Positions 63,926-64,000 of a stretch of DNA of 64,000 bases are shown piece after piece; positions within the stretch are counted from its first letter, which is position 1; the number at the start of each line of letters is the position of its first letter. Made by a program: the position numbers and the translations under genes. Origin of the DNA: JL08 sp039969355 (GTDB lineage Bacteria; Pseudomonadota; Alphaproteobacteria; Rhodobacterales; Rhodobacteraceae); NCBI GenBank assembly GCA_039969355.1, contig JBDVOA010000006.1, positions 211,615 through 275,614 on the forward strand. The letters are read 5' to 3'. The notes under the pieces were generated by a model. The model did not search any database, had not been told where the DNA came from, and saw only the letters and a program-made list of their open reading frames with translations.

Positions 63926-64000
63926 TGGGACTGAAACGGACAGACGAATTCCGCCAAGATGCGGTGCGCATCGCGCTGACCAGTGGGTTAACGCGAAAAC
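63926..64000 (+). mobile_element. Start of an IS3-type transposase orfA
   Basis: An ATG behind AAAGGAG begins MGLKRTDEFRQDAVRIALTS, the usual N terminus of the OrfA helix-turn-helix protein of IS3-family elements. The frame runs off the window. The element's left end should lie between 63796 and 63925, but no terminal repeat can be confirmed without the right end. Confidence 0.75.

Noticed and set aside
1..64000. CRISPR arrays, tRNA and rRNA genes
   Set aside because: Looked for regular direct repeats with spacers and for tRNA-like cloverleaf ends; none could be supported by eye. A dedicated scan would be needed to exclude a missed tRNA.

Overview
The window looks like a chromosomal segment of a marine alphaproteobacterium of the Roseobacter group (Rhodobacteraceae). 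This rests on gene content and protein style: a taurine/sulfoacetaldehyde module (tauR, xsc, pta, tpa) beside a cytoplasmic sulfite dehydrogenase (soeABC), malyl-CoA lyase of the ethylmalonyl-CoA type, the dgcN-dgcA pair, COQ9, and alphaproteobacterial forms of housekeeping genes. No rRNA, tRNA or CRISPR array was seen.

Layout. 1-360: 3' end of dapA. 357-12197: organosulfonate block. Minus-strand xsc-pta-soeA-(alpha/beta hydrolase)-soeB-soeC follows tauR, with a GNAT gene and convergent tpa next to it. Taurine is deaminated by Tpa to sulfoacetaldehyde, Xsc splits this to acetyl phosphate and sulfite, Pta makes acetyl-CoA, and SoeABC oxidises sulfite to sulfate. 12533-16703: malyl-CoA lyase for C2 assimilation, then a probable D-glutamate/D-amino-acid module (dgcN, dgcA, D-amino-acid transaminase). 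16772-26764: housekeeping (pyk, rpmI, rplT, pheS, pheT) with small unknowns. 26787-33902: a second sulfonate island, sauT-sauS plus a tripartite tricarboxylate transporter and a divergent LacI regulator. It would feed sulfoacetate into the same sulfoacetaldehyde pool.

34100-39598: the most unusual part. A 103-residue peptide with an NHLP-type leader (Os1348-like) lies directly upstream of a radical SAM protein of the RiPP-maturation (ocin_1 / B12-type) family, with no transporter or peptidase beside it. A large cyclase-ATPase-TPR protein reads away from it. 39740-40461: decayed LacI regulator joined to the tail of a sugar ABC permease. 40461-50926: cytochrome b561-like protein, Cache/PAS sensor kinase with FixJ-type regulator, secreted sulfatase, octaheme cytochrome c, quinone oxidoreductase, coq9 and rpsU. 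51151-63795: surface glycan region (glf, ABC exporter, several glycosyltransferases, a fused glycosyltransferase-methyltransferase, an RgpF-like protein and a sulfotransferase-like protein). The right edge enters an IS3-type transposase gene.

Regulatory signals read directly include CTGGACYTAA-like direct repeats, 22-23 bp apart, upstream of xsc, tauR and tpa; a palindromic LacI-family operator between the transporter and its regulator; a 26-bp perfect inverted repeat centred on the pta start codon; and several hairpin terminators. All functions are inferred from sequence recognition without database searches.
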